From positions 434,001 to 498,000 of the forward strand of contig PUDQ02000102.1 of assembly GCA_002964805.2 (NCBI GenBank): a DNA stretch of 64,000 nucleotides, read 5' to 3'. How positions within the stretch are numbered: the first letter of the stretch is position 1; the number at the start of each line of letters is the position of its first letter. This document shows, piece after piece, positions 34,099 to 47,425 of the stretch. This DNA is from Trametes villosa. Taxonomy: Eukaryota; Basidiomycota; Agaricomycetes; Polyporales; Polyporaceae. The notes beneath the pieces were generated by a model, which saw nothing but the letters and a program-made list of their open reading frames with translations, was not told the DNA's origin and did not search any database. Position numbers and translations under genes: made by a program.

Positions 34099-37000
34099 TC
34101 AACCGCGGAGCATAGAGTCACGAGGAGAGCGGGGGCCGAACAGACCAGGGCTGCCCTGAGGGGGTGCCAGCAGGTGCTCGACCTGCTGGGGAGGGGGAGA
34201 GGGCTGGAACGCCGGGTTCGCTGATGGAGGAACAGCGTTAGTTACACATCACAGTCACTGGAGGTAGGCACATACGTTGCCATGTCGCCCACGATTGTGT
34301 CTGCGGTACAGGCTCCGGAGGGGGAGGGGGAGGAGCAGCCGCCTGCGTCCTCCTAGAGCGCCGCGAGCCGCGGGTGGGGATCGACCTCCAAGCGCTGGGT
34401 GCTGGCCCAGCCGCCATCTCAGGCTCGGGCTCAGGAGGTGCCGGCTCAGGCTGCGGTGCACCGTCGGTAGGAACGCAGGTCATCGCGGGTTTCCTGGATG
34501 CAACGTCAGCGTCATGTAGCGCACTATATTCAGTTGGAACTTACCATCCGGGGTCAAACTCGCCTCCAGGGCCGTACTTGGACTTGAACTGGAGAAGCTC
34601 GCCGATGGCGCTGTGGCACAAAGTCAGTACTTGCACGCACAGCGTGATTGACCGACACTTACTATTCGAGGTTACGCTTGTCCTCGCGCAGCTTGCCAAC
34701 TTCGCTGAGCAGCATGCGCACTTCGGTAGCCAGTGATCGGCTGAACTCGTCGAGGTACTAAGGAAGCGGCGTTACGACGGTGTAATGGATGAAGAAGGAA
34801 AATACGTACGCCTTGCACATTGTACGGCACTTGCTCGTTGGCGGTGGCTTTGACGGCCTCGATAGTCTCTTGTTTCCTCTGTTCGCAGTCTGCCCGCCAC
34901 GCTACAGTCAAGAGTTAGCACGATGTGGAAAGTCTAAGCGGGGAGTACTCACCTTCAGCCATGTCTCGGATCGTGCCCTCGTAAGCCGCTCGCTGCTGCT
35001 CGATGGCGTCCAGCGCAGCTCGTTGATCTGCAGGCACTGCGGTCAGATTACATGTAACAGCTCGAGCTCGGGAATACGTACTGGCTCGCATCTCCTCCAT
35101 GAGATCCGCCTTGGACTGCTCCTGCGCCGCGAGCATCGCCGATTGACCCTCCAGGATCTGCTGGAGCATGTTGCGGGTCTGGGCGTCCTCGGCGTCCTTC
35201 TGCTCCCAGCGGTTCTGCTTGAACTCCCAGCGCTGGTCGGTGAGCTCGCGCTTCCGCGCCAGCTCGTCGCGCTGCTCGGACACGAGGTTCGTGATGTCGC
35301 CGAGCTGCGCACGCATGGCGTCGTCGCGTTCGAGCATCTCCGCGCGCTCCGTCTCTCTTCGCTCCGCCTCCTCCGCCTCCCGGGAGATCTTCTCGTCCTC
35401 GAGCTCCTTGCGCACGGCGCTGAGCTCCGACTCCAAGGCGCGGATGTGGGCCTGGTACTCCTCGTGCATCCGCTCACGCTCCGCGGCCGCGGCCGTCTCG
35501 GCGCGTTCCCGCTCTACTTGGGCCTCCTCTTGAACACGCCTGATCTCTTCGCGTTCGCGGTCAACGACCTCGCGGATGTCCTCGGCGTGGCGGGTAGCGG
35601 CCTCGAGCATGGACTGCGCCAAAGACTCTCTCTCCGCCGTCCCTGCAGAGACCACAGCTTGAGGCATGACATCGGGAACAGGGGCGGACACCTCGGGCAC
35701 TGGCATGGAGACGCCGTCTTCGAACGTTGACGCGCCCGGCGGGGGGACAGGCAGCGCACCCTCGGTCAACGTAGGCAGGGTGCGCAGACGTTGCTCGAGT
35801 TCGTCCCATATCCCGTCGCGGCGCGCTTGCGCTTCCTCGTCGCGCCGGGCTTCGTTCGCCGAGAACATCTTCTCGCGCTCCACCTCGTTGGCTCTGAAAT
35901 TCTCGTCACGCTTCACTTCCTCCTCCTGCAGTTCCTCGAGCATCGTCTCCATCCGTTGATTGAGGTCGTCGAAGTCCTTCCGTGCCTCCGCATACTGATG
36001 TTCCAGCTGCAGGTCCGGAGGGCCACCCGAGGGGTATTGCATCATGGCGCCAGACGGTGGGATGGGCCGCGGGCGAGGCGAACCCGGAAGGGCCGTCACC
36101 GGAGGGGAGACGGCACGCTCCGTATGTGGACGCTGACTGGCAGGGACAGCATGCTCGGGTCGAGGCGCGAATTCTTCAGCATCAGGAACGTGGATGGTTG
36201 CTGGAGGGGCAATGCTGGGGTCAATGGGAATGATGACATCGCCCGGCTGGTGCAACTGGTCGTGGAGATCGCGATCGGCCGCAGTCATTCCTGAAGGCAC
36301 ATAGCCTGGAGGTATACGGCCGGCGCGATCGTGCTCAGGTGGTATACGGTCGGCAAAATCGTGCTCTATTGGAACACGACCCGCCTCCGAACGATCCGCA
36401 GATACAGTACGGTGCGGTATGGCTACAGTAGTCAGCACCGATGTAAGGTAGCATGCTTGAATCTGACTTACGACGAGCATGACCACCACTGGCTGTTCTT
36501 GTTCTCGAAGCTGGATAGTACTCGCCGTCTACGAGGCCGTCAGCATGAAGATGATACTCTACACGCAGAAGACTCACGCGGAGAAGCACTCCTGGAACGA
36601 TCGTGATGAAGACTTCTTGGACTAGATGGTACGCTTGGCAAACGGGTCGTTGGGCGACCATGGCTCGGTGGGCGACCATGACTTGGACGTCGGTGTGCCC
36701 CTTCATGCTCCGGGACCTCTCTTTCGGTAGCCGGCCGACTGTGCGGACGGCCGACCACAGTTCCTGTGCGCGTCTCTGGAGATCTATGGACGCGATGACT
36801 TCCGGCGGGGTGACTTGGCCCGGCTTCACTTCCTGGGTATCGCAAATGAGACGGCCTGTGAGTCGGTGACCCGTAATCGTGGTCGTCGTAATAACGAGGG
36901 GATCCGGATCTTGACCTAGACCTGGGGTGTGTCCTTGCCCCGTGATCGCCTTCGGGATGAGTCCGAGGGGACGTAGGGACTCTGGTGTGGCGATCACCGT

Positions 37001-40000
37001 GCCGACGTGGGCGCCTAGGATCCCTGTCGTCATACGATAGGCTCCTCGCGGAACTCGGTCTGCGATGCCCATGTCGACCTCGGTCGTCGGAGTATGCGGG
37101 CGAGTATCCCCGCCGCCGCCTTCGATAGTCATCCCTAGGGTCGCCCTCAGCATAGTCACGATGTCTCCTGCTATAGTCGCGAGGATAGCGAGGGTCGTCG
37201 TATGATCGATCACGAGGATACCGATGCCCATAGTAGCGACCATGGCGATCACGGGGAGAGCGCGAATACGAACGCGAACGGCTGTGAGATCGCGGACGCG
37301 TATGAGTGCGATGCGGGCGCTCTGGGTCCCTATAACCGCCCTCCGAATGGCCTCCTGTGGGGCTCCGTGTTAAAACGATCGTCTGAGGGCCTGGGGGAAG
37401 CCCGGTGTGTTGGGATCCGGCGGGAAGGATCTGCACCTCGGGGACATGACCAGGGCCAGACTGGGAAGGAGGAACGATTACAACAGGCGGCTGCGACTGA
37501 GGCGGTGGGTAGGGCCCCTGGTCATGGGGTTGCGCCTCGTATGCAGTGCGTGAGGACCCATGGCTGCGACGACCCCGCTGCGATGGACGCCGCGATTCCG
37601 CTGGAACAACCACAACTCGAGGATCGCGCTCGGATGGAGATCGACTGCGAGACCGGGATCGGGATCCAGAAGAGTGAGAGCGCCTGCTCCGCGATCGAGA
37701 GCGGTGGGTGCCACTTTCACCGACCACGATGCGCGTCTCGCCTGTGGGTGGTAGTGGCATCTGGGGCAGTGGCATACCCGGATAGACTCCCCCTGGCGGG
37801 TAGGGCTGGTAGGGCGGGGACGGTTGTATGATGATATTTGGGGGTTGGCCCACCGGGGGTTGACCCCCTGCGGATGGGGCCGACGGCGGGTGGATGTTGA
37901 TCGTTTGGGGGGCATCGGCGGGACGATCCGCGTCGCGGTAGTCCGACCTTGGGGATGCTGGTCTGGACGGATGGGATACCGAATGGGTTGTCGGCCGCTC
38001 TCCGACATCACCCTCAGTCGCAGACGGTGCATGTGAGTGAGTATGGGGGCGATCGTGATGTTCCTGCTCGGGAATATAGTGGGTTCGGGAGGGAGACGAG
38101 GTCCTGGGGGACGAATGTTCGGTAGTTTGGACTCCGGAAGGCGGCACCTGGATGACAGTAGGCTGCTGCTGTACGGGAGGTGGGATCACTGTGATCCCTG
38201 GCTGCACCTGGCCTCCAGGGAAGGGCCCGGGACCCAGGACTGGCGGAACCCCTCCAGGAGCAGGGACAACTCTATACGATTCGCGCGATCCATGCGAATC
38301 GTGAGATCCTGGGCTGCTTGATCGACTCTCACTATAGTCCGAGCGGCCCGGCCTTGGAGGTACGACGTCGGGGAAATCTTGTTCCACGGGAGGCGGATGT
38401 ACTCCAGGCTGCGGCACGGGCATAGGGTGAGGATACGTGTTAGGAGGAATGACGGGAGCATGGGGTCCCTGTGGCCATTGAGGAGGGGGGGGTGGAATGA
38501 CAGGTGGGGCGTCCATAGGCGGCGTCCGCTCCTGAGGCCACCGAACTGGCTCGTAAGGAATAACAGGCGGTGGGAAGGGAATGGTCCCTCCAGGCGGTAT
38601 CACCGTAGGAGGAATGATAGTGGTCGTCGTTCCTTCTGGTCCTTGCCCAGGAGCCCCCGGACCTGAACAACCGCGTGAATTCCACGAGCACCGGCATTGA
38701 CAGCTGGGCGAACATACCTTCACGTCGCAGCGCACGGGCGATCTGGTCCAATAGCGGCAGGAGCTCTTCGCGCGTCTGGTCCAGCCGTGCCGAGACACTG
38801 TTGATCTCTGCGTGGCGGTCGTGCACGTCCCGTTCCAGCCACTGGTTGAGACGGCCGAGGTAGTTGATGATCTCGCTTTGCTGCTCCAATCCCGCAAGTT
38901 GTCCACTGCGGTTGTCCTAAATACAAGGTCAGTGTCAGACGCTACGCAACGCGAACCAAACTCACCCTCAGTAGCTCCAGGATGTCATTGAACGTAGACG
39001 GAATCTGTACAACAGTCTATATATGCAGGTTAGAGGCTGCCACGGCGACGCAAACCGGTAGCACTTACGGGCCCAGTAACATACGGGACGGCTTGCGGAG
39101 GCGGGGGAGGGAACGTCATCCCTGGTGGCGGCACCGCAGCTTGGGGTTCTTCCTCCTGCGCAGCCGGCTGGTGGTACCAGCTTTGCTGCTCGGGCCCAGG
39201 GGGGCCCGCATCGACCGGCGCCGGTGCAGTCTGCGGCCTCGAGGGTATGTTCTGTGAAACAAGTCGTCAGTAAAGATAGCCAATGAAGCGTCTCCAACGA
39301 CAGACCGTCTCAGTATCGATCCACCCGTCAGTGCCTGGGCGGCGTTGTGCTCGCAGTCGTCGGACACGCTCGTCAAAATCGATATCGGCACCGCTTACAG
39401 GTTGTTGTACCCCCATCGGGGGCACCGGCACCACAGGCGGCGGTCCGGCAGGGACGCTCTCCACTTCTGAGGGCGCAACGTCTTCCATGATCCGGGGCTG
39501 GAGAGGCTGGCGATGAACACGAGGGGGAGCCGCAGGACGATACGGGAACTGTCGCGACGCCGTCGGGATAGTCGGCTGGGCGAGCGGAACCGTGCCCGGA
39601 CGGTCTGGCATCGAGGCTTCGAACGTCGGAGAGGTACTGCGGGGACGCAGTCTAGGGCCAGGCCGGTAGATGAGAGGGATGAGAGGCGGAGGACCTTGAA
39701 TGGGAGCTTGAGCAGGAGGTGGGCCCGAAATCAGGATCTCCATGAGCTCCTGGTCGAAGGCCGACCCCGGGGCATGAGCAGTGGGAGCGTAGATCCTCGG
39801 TTGGTCTTCACTGCGAGCCTCCGCATCCGCCCGAGCTTGGTTCAGAAGACGTCTAACAGTAGACGAGCCAACAGACTCGACGGCGGAGCCCTCATCCTCT
39901 TGGGGAGGTACCGCACGGGCGCGATCCAGGAGCCTCCCGAGGGTGTCCTCGATACCGCGCAGCCTGTCCGCGAACTCGCCGAACCTATCGGGAGGGGGCG

Positions 40001-43000
40001 GCACGAACGAGCGGTCGTGCAGCTCGTCCAGAAGCCGGTTCGTCGCGTTCTGCCCATCCAACATCCCCGCGATCTGCTGCCGGATGGCGTCCAGACCATT
40101 GCGCAGGTCCCCGAGGTTGATCATCGGGGCGGGCCGCGCCGTGCCGCTCGAGAGGGACGATGGTGAGGGCGACGAAGACAGAGGGGGCGGCGTCGGCGTC
40201 AAACTAAGCGCCTGCGGGATCGCCAGCCCGATGTCAGACAGTTGAGACGGCGTGGCTGACGTCGGCGGGTACGAGGTTGGCGACGAAGTCTCCGAGCTCT
40301 CTGGCGACGAGATCGGGGACGACGACGGCCAGGAAGGCGACGCAGGCTCGGCCATCGGGTACGTCTCGGACTCCATCAAGCTCAGGTCGTCGGAGTGGTG
40401 GGACGACAGGAATGACATCGTCTCGCTCATCGAGTCCGGAGAAGGGATGCGAATCGGCGGCGGCGACAACGAGATCGCGCGCACGATCCGCGGGCCTTCG
40501 CGAGGGATCGCAGGAGTCGCCCGCTCGGAGCGCGACGTCCTCTCCGAGGAGATGACGCTGCTGCCGCCCACCGACATATCCTTGTGCGGGACGGGCGGCG
40601 GGATGTCAGGGAGCATCCTCTGCCTGAGCAGGTCCTCGAGATCCTCCAGCGTGTTCTTGATGTCCTGGATGTTGTCGGCCATATCCCTCGCTTCGGCGCC
40701 TCTCGCATCGTTGACGTCGTTGAGATACTGCAGCAGCCGGTTCACGTCGTGTGTGAGGATGTGGCTCGGGGCTTCCGAAGGCACCGTCTCGATCGTCGAG
40801 ACGATAGACGGGATGTCTCCGCGAGGCGTCGTGAAACTGACTTGGAACGATGCCGAAGGAGTCGGCGGCGCAGGGGACGGCGGGAGCGGGATCATTAGCG
40901 GCGACACCTGTAGCAAAGTGTTAGCAACTGCCACCTCGATAGATCGTGCTAGAAACAAGCTTACCGAGTCCGCACGCTTGGGCGGCTGAGACGGACGCAT
41001 AGTCCTCTCCGTCGTCGGCACAGACAGCAGCGACGGCTCCGTCGCAAGGTCCAGCTCAAACTCGGACGGCGCGATGCGCGACGAGCTCATCGACACGCTC
41101 GACACCGTCGACACGCTCGACGGCGTCCGCGTCAGCATCACGCCGCGCGGGAGGTCCGTCGGGAGCGGCGTCGGCGACGGCACGCTCGGGAGCAGCGAGA
41201 TCGTCGACTGCGTCGGCGTGAGCTCCGGCGACGCGCTCGACATCTCCGACACCGGCGACGACGGACTAACTTCTGTGATGGGAGTGAGCATCGACTCCTC
41301 CGACGACTGCGGCGTCCCGCTCGGCCGCAGGAACGACGTCTCGAACGACGTGTCGGGGCCTTCGGGAAGCGCCATGGACGCGAGCGACGGCGACGCGCGG
41401 AGCATCGACGACTCGTAGGACTCGTCCGACTCCGCACCCCATTGGGACTCGGGGATGGCGGGGCTCGAGGCTGTCGTTGGCTGCGAGATCGTCGACGGCA
41501 CAGTCGGCGTGAGCTGACTTGATGGAGTCGGGGTGACAGACGACTCCGTCGGGCTGGAGATCGTCAGCGAGATACTGAGCTCCAGGTCCGACAGCGGCAA
41601 GATGGGAGACGGGCCTGGGATGGACTCCGTTGTATCCTCCACCGAACTGATGTCGATCGTGGTGGGGGTGGGGAGAGACGTGGCGGGCGCACTCGGCGTA
41701 AGCTCGAGGGAGGACTCCGTCGGCTCCGTAGGCGAAAGCGGGGGCGGCGAGGGCGCACGTTCCGTCGACGCAGGCTCGGACGGCTCGCTGGGACTATACG
41801 TCGACGGTGGCAACGGGACATCCGCCGGGTCCGTGTCGACCTCGAACTCCGGCTCGTCCTCCAGCTCGATCTCCCGCGAGATCGGCGAGGGCGCTGATGA
41901 GGGTATGGTCGGGATCTCCGAGGGCGGGTTGATGCTGATCTCGTCCGCGTCGGGCACGCGCTCCTTGCAGCGGCAGTCCGCCGTCTTGAACTCCGTCGAC
42001 ACATCCGACGCGCACACCTCCGCCGTGACGTACTCGGTCTCCGCGGGGGCCGGCGGGCAGATCGCCGCGGTCTTGTACTCGGTCTCCGCGTACTCGCTGG
42101 GGGCCTTCGCGGTCTCGTACTCCGTGTCGCAGATGATTGCGGTCTCGTAGTCGGACAGCGACGGGATCGTCGACAAGCTCTTGAACGAGGCAGTTGACGG
42201 CGACTTCGGGGCGGGCGTCCGGGGGGTGTAGTACAGCGTGTCATCCGTTAGGTCCTCCGTCTCCGTAGTCGGCACATCTCCAGAAGAGCGGGTGTACGAC
42301 ACAGAGGACCTCGTCGGCGTCACCGACCGGCTCCGCGTGTCCATCGTCCGTGTCGTTCCCGTCGTGCGCGAGTAGCTCTCCAGAGTACTCAAGCCGCCCG
42401 TAAGCGACGTACTCCCGTACGTCTCCGTATTATATGAGTACGTGCCCGAGTACGTCCCGGAGTACGTCCCAGAGTATGACGCGGAGTTCTCCTTGTCAGA
42501 CACCTCCTCGGAGTCGGTCGGGTACGAGCCGGTGGTGTAGGAGCGGGAGCCGCGGGGAGTCCGCCGGCGCATGCCGCCAGAACGCGTGAGGCCGCTGCGG
42601 GAGGGCGACGTGGAGCTGTACAGGTCTCCCGTGAGGGTGTCTGAGTCGTGCGAGTCCCCAAGTAGCGAGGCAGAGGTGGTGCCGCGGTACGAGAGCGTAG
42701 AGGGGACGACGGCGGTCCCAGAACCGGACAGCAGCTCGATGCTTTCATCCGTGACCAGGCCGGTCAGGGTCCCAGTCCCGGTACGCGTCTCCGTCCCGGT
42801 GAGTGCGCGGGTGAAGGACGACGACGAGTAGAAGCTCGACGTCGGCGTGCGCGTGGCGGAACCAGAGACCGAACCACCCGCGCTGAAGAACGCGTCGTCC
42901 GACACTGCGCTCGACGTCTCCGAGCCCCTCCCTCGTCCAACACTCGGCGGCGGCGACAAGTACGTCGGTCCGCCCAACCTAGGACCACTCGATATCGTGA

Positions 43001-45692
43001 CGGGGGATCCATCTCCAACGGCAACACCGCCGGCGAGTCCCAGGCCGAAGCCCAGCCCAGGACGGCCCTCACGCGCCCTGCGCACCGCAGACGCGAACTC
43101 CTCGTCGAGATCGGTGAGGGAGCTCGTGCGGCGCAGAGAGCTGCTACGACTCGGTGCGATGACGCGCGGGTCGCCGGGGTAGAGGTATCCCTGCGACGAG
43201 ATCGCCGCATCGTCCGTAGCACGCGTACGGTGAGCGGAAGCGAGAGAGGGTCGCCGAGAGAGGGAGCTGGAGCCCGAGAGTGACTGGATCTCCGAGAGCT
43301 CGTCGAGCGGGGGGACGTAGACGGTGGACGCCGAGCCGGACTGCGAGCCGGACTGCGACGTCGCGGTACTCGAAATCGAGCGGATGGTGCGGATGGAGCC
43401 CGTCGGAGACCGAGTGCTTGAGCGGTCGGGGATGGTTACCGCGCGATCCAGGACTTCCCTGTAGGCAACTCGATGTCAGTGCGTGTTCTCACCGGCATTT
43501 GTAGACAGACGTACCAGATCGCGCTAACCCAACGCACGCGTTCTCTCGCACTCTCCGCGCCCAACCTCTCAATACCGTCACCATACAACAACTGGAAAGG
43601 GCACAACGTCTCCATCAAGCCTAGATCACCAACTTGACCCGTCGCCTCCGCCGTGTCGCTCTGCATGCGCGCCGCGATCGTGCCGACATCGTCTTGCGCC
43701 GTCGGGTGGAGCGGGGAGGGCACCGAGCGCACTTCGATGCAGTTCAGGAGGTCGAGGGTCACGATACCTCTGCCTCCTCCCGGGGCGATCCACGAGAGGA
43801 GGAGCATGTGCGGGTAGAGCAGCGCCTGGCATCGCTGCCATCTGTACGGCGGAGGCGCGTGGACGTTGAGGTACCACAAAAGTCCGATCCTTAGCGGCTG
43901 TGAACATAAGGATAATGTCAGAATCGCGCTCACTGCAACACAACCATGATTCGAAGAGGGAGTGTATGGAGGGGAGTGGAAGTAGATAAGATAAGATTAA
44001 TCGCACTTACCTCTTGGGCGTCTCCCGTGTTGGCGTACTGGCCGAGCTCCGAGAGGTCGAACGCGGGAGGCAGGACACCACTCCCACTCATACTAGGATC
44101 TCCGCTGGTGCTCATACCCGCGTCGTAGCCTGCATCGACTCGCCTTCCGCTCTCGTCAATCCCGCCGAACGCCCGGTCTCTCAGGCGGGCATTACCGCGC
44201 TCCGCACGCCTGCGCAGACTGAAGAGACCGTCGCCCTGCGTCGGGGACGGCGACGTGTTGTTCGAGCGCACCGACTTCCCTAGCGATGGCGTGCGCTCCT
44301 TCCATGCCGCGACGATGTTCCGCACCGACGTGAGCGGCGACCGCGGGGAGGTCTGCGGCCGGCGCAGCGAGGATGCAGTCGGGGTGGCCGTCGTGGTGAA
44401 GCCGGAGCTGGTGAAAGTGTTGGTGTTGGTGTACGAGCCCGTCGTCGTCGGGCCTGTTCCCGTGTACGTACTCGGGCCGCTGCGCGATTGTGTGAACGTG
44501 CCGCTGCTGGTAGGGGGGAATCGCGAGTCGGTGGACAGGGATGTCGCGCCGCGGGGCGGGGGTGAGAGCATGGAGGACATGGTGGTGATTGGCCCCGAAG
44601 AGGAGACCGTCGACCCGGACCTACTCTTCGTGGGCGACGATGGACGCGAGCTGTAGCCGTAAGTTGAAGTTCCATAACCAGCTGTGCTGCCATAGCCGTA
44701 GCCGGTCGTGGTCGCGGTGTGCCCGAACGTCGACATGGACGGGCTCATCGTCGTCGTGTACGGGCTGGGGGAACGAGGGGCGGGAGAACGCGGGCCCATT
44801 GGTGCGGAAAGCGTACGAGTATGCCCGTAAAGACGCGGCGAGTCCCTTCCAGTCGTCGTCTGCTTCTCCTCGAAAAACGCGATGAGTTCCCCAGCACGAC
44901 GACCGGGGACGTTGAGGACGCGTCCTGGAGTGTGAGCGCCTGGCGCACCGCTAGGTTCGGTAGCGGCACGAGCGTGGTGGGAGGGGAGTACGGGAGAGAC
45001 GCGACCCTCGCGGTTCACCGATGTCCTGCTCTCACCTGGAATGGAGTAGAGGGTATTCGGCCTACTGCCCTGACCGCTGCCTGACTGTGCGAACGAGTTT
45101 GGGCGGGAGGGATTCTCGGTGTGCTCGGAGATTGTGCTGAGAACCCTTCGCTCCCGGTCGAGGAGAGTGTCCGCCATCGAGCGGAAGTCCCCAGAGAGAT
45201 AGGTTGCCGGGGTTGCGGACGTCGTGGCGCTGTACTGACCGGTATACGAAGAAGACGTGATGACAGAAGACGACCCGCGGGACCACTCCGTAAGTGCATC
45301 TTCGGTGTTGGCAATTTCGTCGTCGACCATACTAAGAGCAGCTTCCACCTCGGCCGCATCGTCCATAGAGTTTTCGTCGGAGTAGGTGTAAGTGTCGGAA
45401 TCCCTCGACGACGGGGAGGGGGAACGGATGTTCCTACGCATCGGACGTGGCGAGGAGAGTTCGGTGCCGTAGTTAGAACCAATGGGAGTTGCTGGGGAAG
45501 GGTCGTTGAAGGACAATAGGTAAGTTACGCGGGCCTCGAGGCATCACGACAAAACGTACTGGAACGTTCAGACAGGTGTCTGGAGGATGAGTAGGGGGTC
45601 TGCGTTGGGGAGAGCGTGGAGAAAGTCGCCGTTCCAAAGAGCGGCGACCTCGGCTCCCCGCTCGAAGGGTTGGACGAGGTATAACTTGTCAT
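34099..45692 (-). CDS. Giant PH-domain protein with disordered, RS-rich and coiled-coil regions
   Basis: Seventeen exons assembled by hand: 45692-45560, 45491-44011, 43898-43515, 43458-40965, 40907-39306, 39251-39070, 39016-38966, 38916-38718, 38662-36578, 36528-36472, 36422-35082, 35036-34953, 34901-34810, 34757-34663, 34610-34545, 34493-34276, 34220-34099. Every junction is GT-AG and phases close to exactly 3,562 codons. The start is the ATG of MTSYTSSNPSS at 45692. A PH-like domain lies at about residues 539-675 (GLLWYLNVHAPPPYRWQRCQ; ends RVRWVSAIWEVLD). Then come about 1,400 Ser/Thr/Pro-rich residues with acidic TEYxTA repeats, a helical stretch (LGRLNQWLERDVHDRHAEIN), a Pro-rich and Arg/Ser-rich region, and a coiled coil (residues about 2950-3300, Glu/Arg heptads). 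I infer a membrane-associated scaffold; the function is unknown. Confidence 0.8.
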
Positions 45693-47024
45693 TTGAGGAG
45701 GTCAGATCAGAACATGGCCCAGAGGTGCGAATCGAGTAGCAATAGTTGGCTTGTGTTGGCGGCGAAGATGATAGTAGCAAGCAGAGGGGAGGTACACGAG
45801 GGGCGGGCTTGATAAACTCTTGAGGGCGCCGAGGGACAGGCGGACGGAGAAAGAGGTGCTTTGGAGGAGAGCGCGGACCTGGACTGACGCGCTGATGGGG
45901 CGGGCGCTGGACTCGTCGTGTTCGATTCGCTGTTCAACACGGCTTTAGGGCAGGGCCGCTCGCGCTCGTGTATCGGCATGTGACCGCGTGTCCCCCTGCG
46001 AGCGCGCGCAGCGCGTCTCGCAGGTGTACTCTGCTCGCTCACTCGTATGGTATACGCGCAGGCCTGGATAGCGGCAAGGCATACAGGTATCAATCGTAGT
46101 ATATGCTCCACTTCTGAACAAACAACGATGCTCACGAGTATTCTCTTCCATGCAAAGAGGGGGGCATCCTCAAGGCCCTCACGTCGCAGCGGGACAGAGG
46201 TCAAAGTCATGATCTTACAACGCGTTTCTCGAACTACTATGCTCTATGGTGTGACTCTGTCATGCCGTACGGGATGTCGAAGTAGTCGTTGGTGCTTACC
46301 TCCCTGTCTGACGCGCGTCCGCGTCATCCGTAGACGGGCTCACGCCGAGGTATGTCGCGATTCTCCTTCTTATATATGTTGCGTCGCCCATTTCACAGAA
46401 GAAACTATCGCACCCTCCCTGCCCCGAAGAGAACGAACATGTCACAAATCTCGAGAAAAGTGTCGATCGCGGTGTCGATGGTGGGAAGCTGTGACGTAGT
46501 GCACGTCTCATGGCTTTGACATCGCTGAGAATACCGCCGCCGCCCATATGTCTAGTTCTGACAGAACCTACCAGCTGGATGGATTGCGCCGTCCTATGTC
46601 ATGTACGGAGTACCGGCGGTCCCGCATGTCTCCCCGTTACACCCCCGGTTCGGCGCTACCTCAGGTTGAACATCACCGAGATCAGCCACACAAATACCAG
46701 CCCCGCATGAGGCTGATATCGATGACATGCGAGTGTATGGTTGAGCGCGACTCCGATGAACAGAAGGGGCTAACGGAGGGACGGTCATCCCGGAAAAGAC
46801 AGACCACTAGAGCATCCAGATGTGCACGTGCTACCGCACTGCGGTGCTGCGGTTAGAGTTCTGTCGTTCGTGCGACGTTACTTTACACGACCATCGACGC
46901 AGCGCCACCTACCGCACTGCATACAAGAACCTCCGTGCACCCCCCCCCCTGCCCCCCAGAGTCAACCGCGAACCCTTGCAGCACACTTCGCCGAGTGCTC
47001 GAAACTACATCCGACAAGTCAACG
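45693..47024. other. Intergenic between divergent genes
   Basis: 1.3 kb with only short, unlike frames on both strands. It must contain promoters for the giant gene and the Cys-rich gene. A C homopolymer run (about nine) lies near 46941. Confidence 0.45.
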
Positions 47025-47425
47025 ATGACCTCTAGCGCCGACGAAGTGGCATATGGCTGCTGCGGTGCATGTTGTAAGTTTCTTGCGGACGTTAGGGGAA
47101 TTTCAGACGATTACTGACAATCCTTCGCAGGTATTGCTTGCACCTCCATCTTCGACACCTGGTGCATGACGAGTACGCGACATCTCACTGGGACACGCAC
47201 TGCGTACGCTGTTTGCGTCGCTGACCCGCTTCAACAGAAACCTATGGTGCCGGGGGGAGCACAAGGCAGGCGGGATGCTGCACCTCATGCTGTAAAGGCT
47301 CCTTCGACGAGGACGACTTTCCTAATGGTAGCTCCGGGCCCAATACGGAGTCGCAGCCTGCCCCTCAGAAACCTATGTCCGACAAGCCTACCACATCCCC
47401 AGCGGACGATGTCCACAATACGTGA
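47025..47425 (+). CDS. Small Cys-rich protein A
   Basis: Exons 47025-47073, 47131-47172 and 47238-47425 give 93 codons with stop; both introns are phase 1 with canonical ends. The protein starts MTSSADEVAYGCCGACCIAC, continues TSIFDTWC and AGCCTSCCKGSFDEDDFPNG, and ends in a Ser/Pro/Asp-rich tail. Three Cys clusters near the N-terminus and an acidic tail suggest a palmitoylated membrane-peripheral protein; that is inference. No signal peptide. Exon layout matches the gene at 49826-50846: exon 2 is 42 bases in both, phase 1 to phase 1. No known function. Confidence 0.65.

Noticed and set aside
45441..45516. Start of the giant gene at 45516 (frame beginning SFNDPSP) or at the ATG at 45441
   Set aside because: The codon at 45516 is TTG. 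A 68-base intron with GTACGT donor, TAAC branch and CCCCAG acceptor links the frame in phase to an exon starting with ATG at 45692 with matching Ser/Thr-rich composition.
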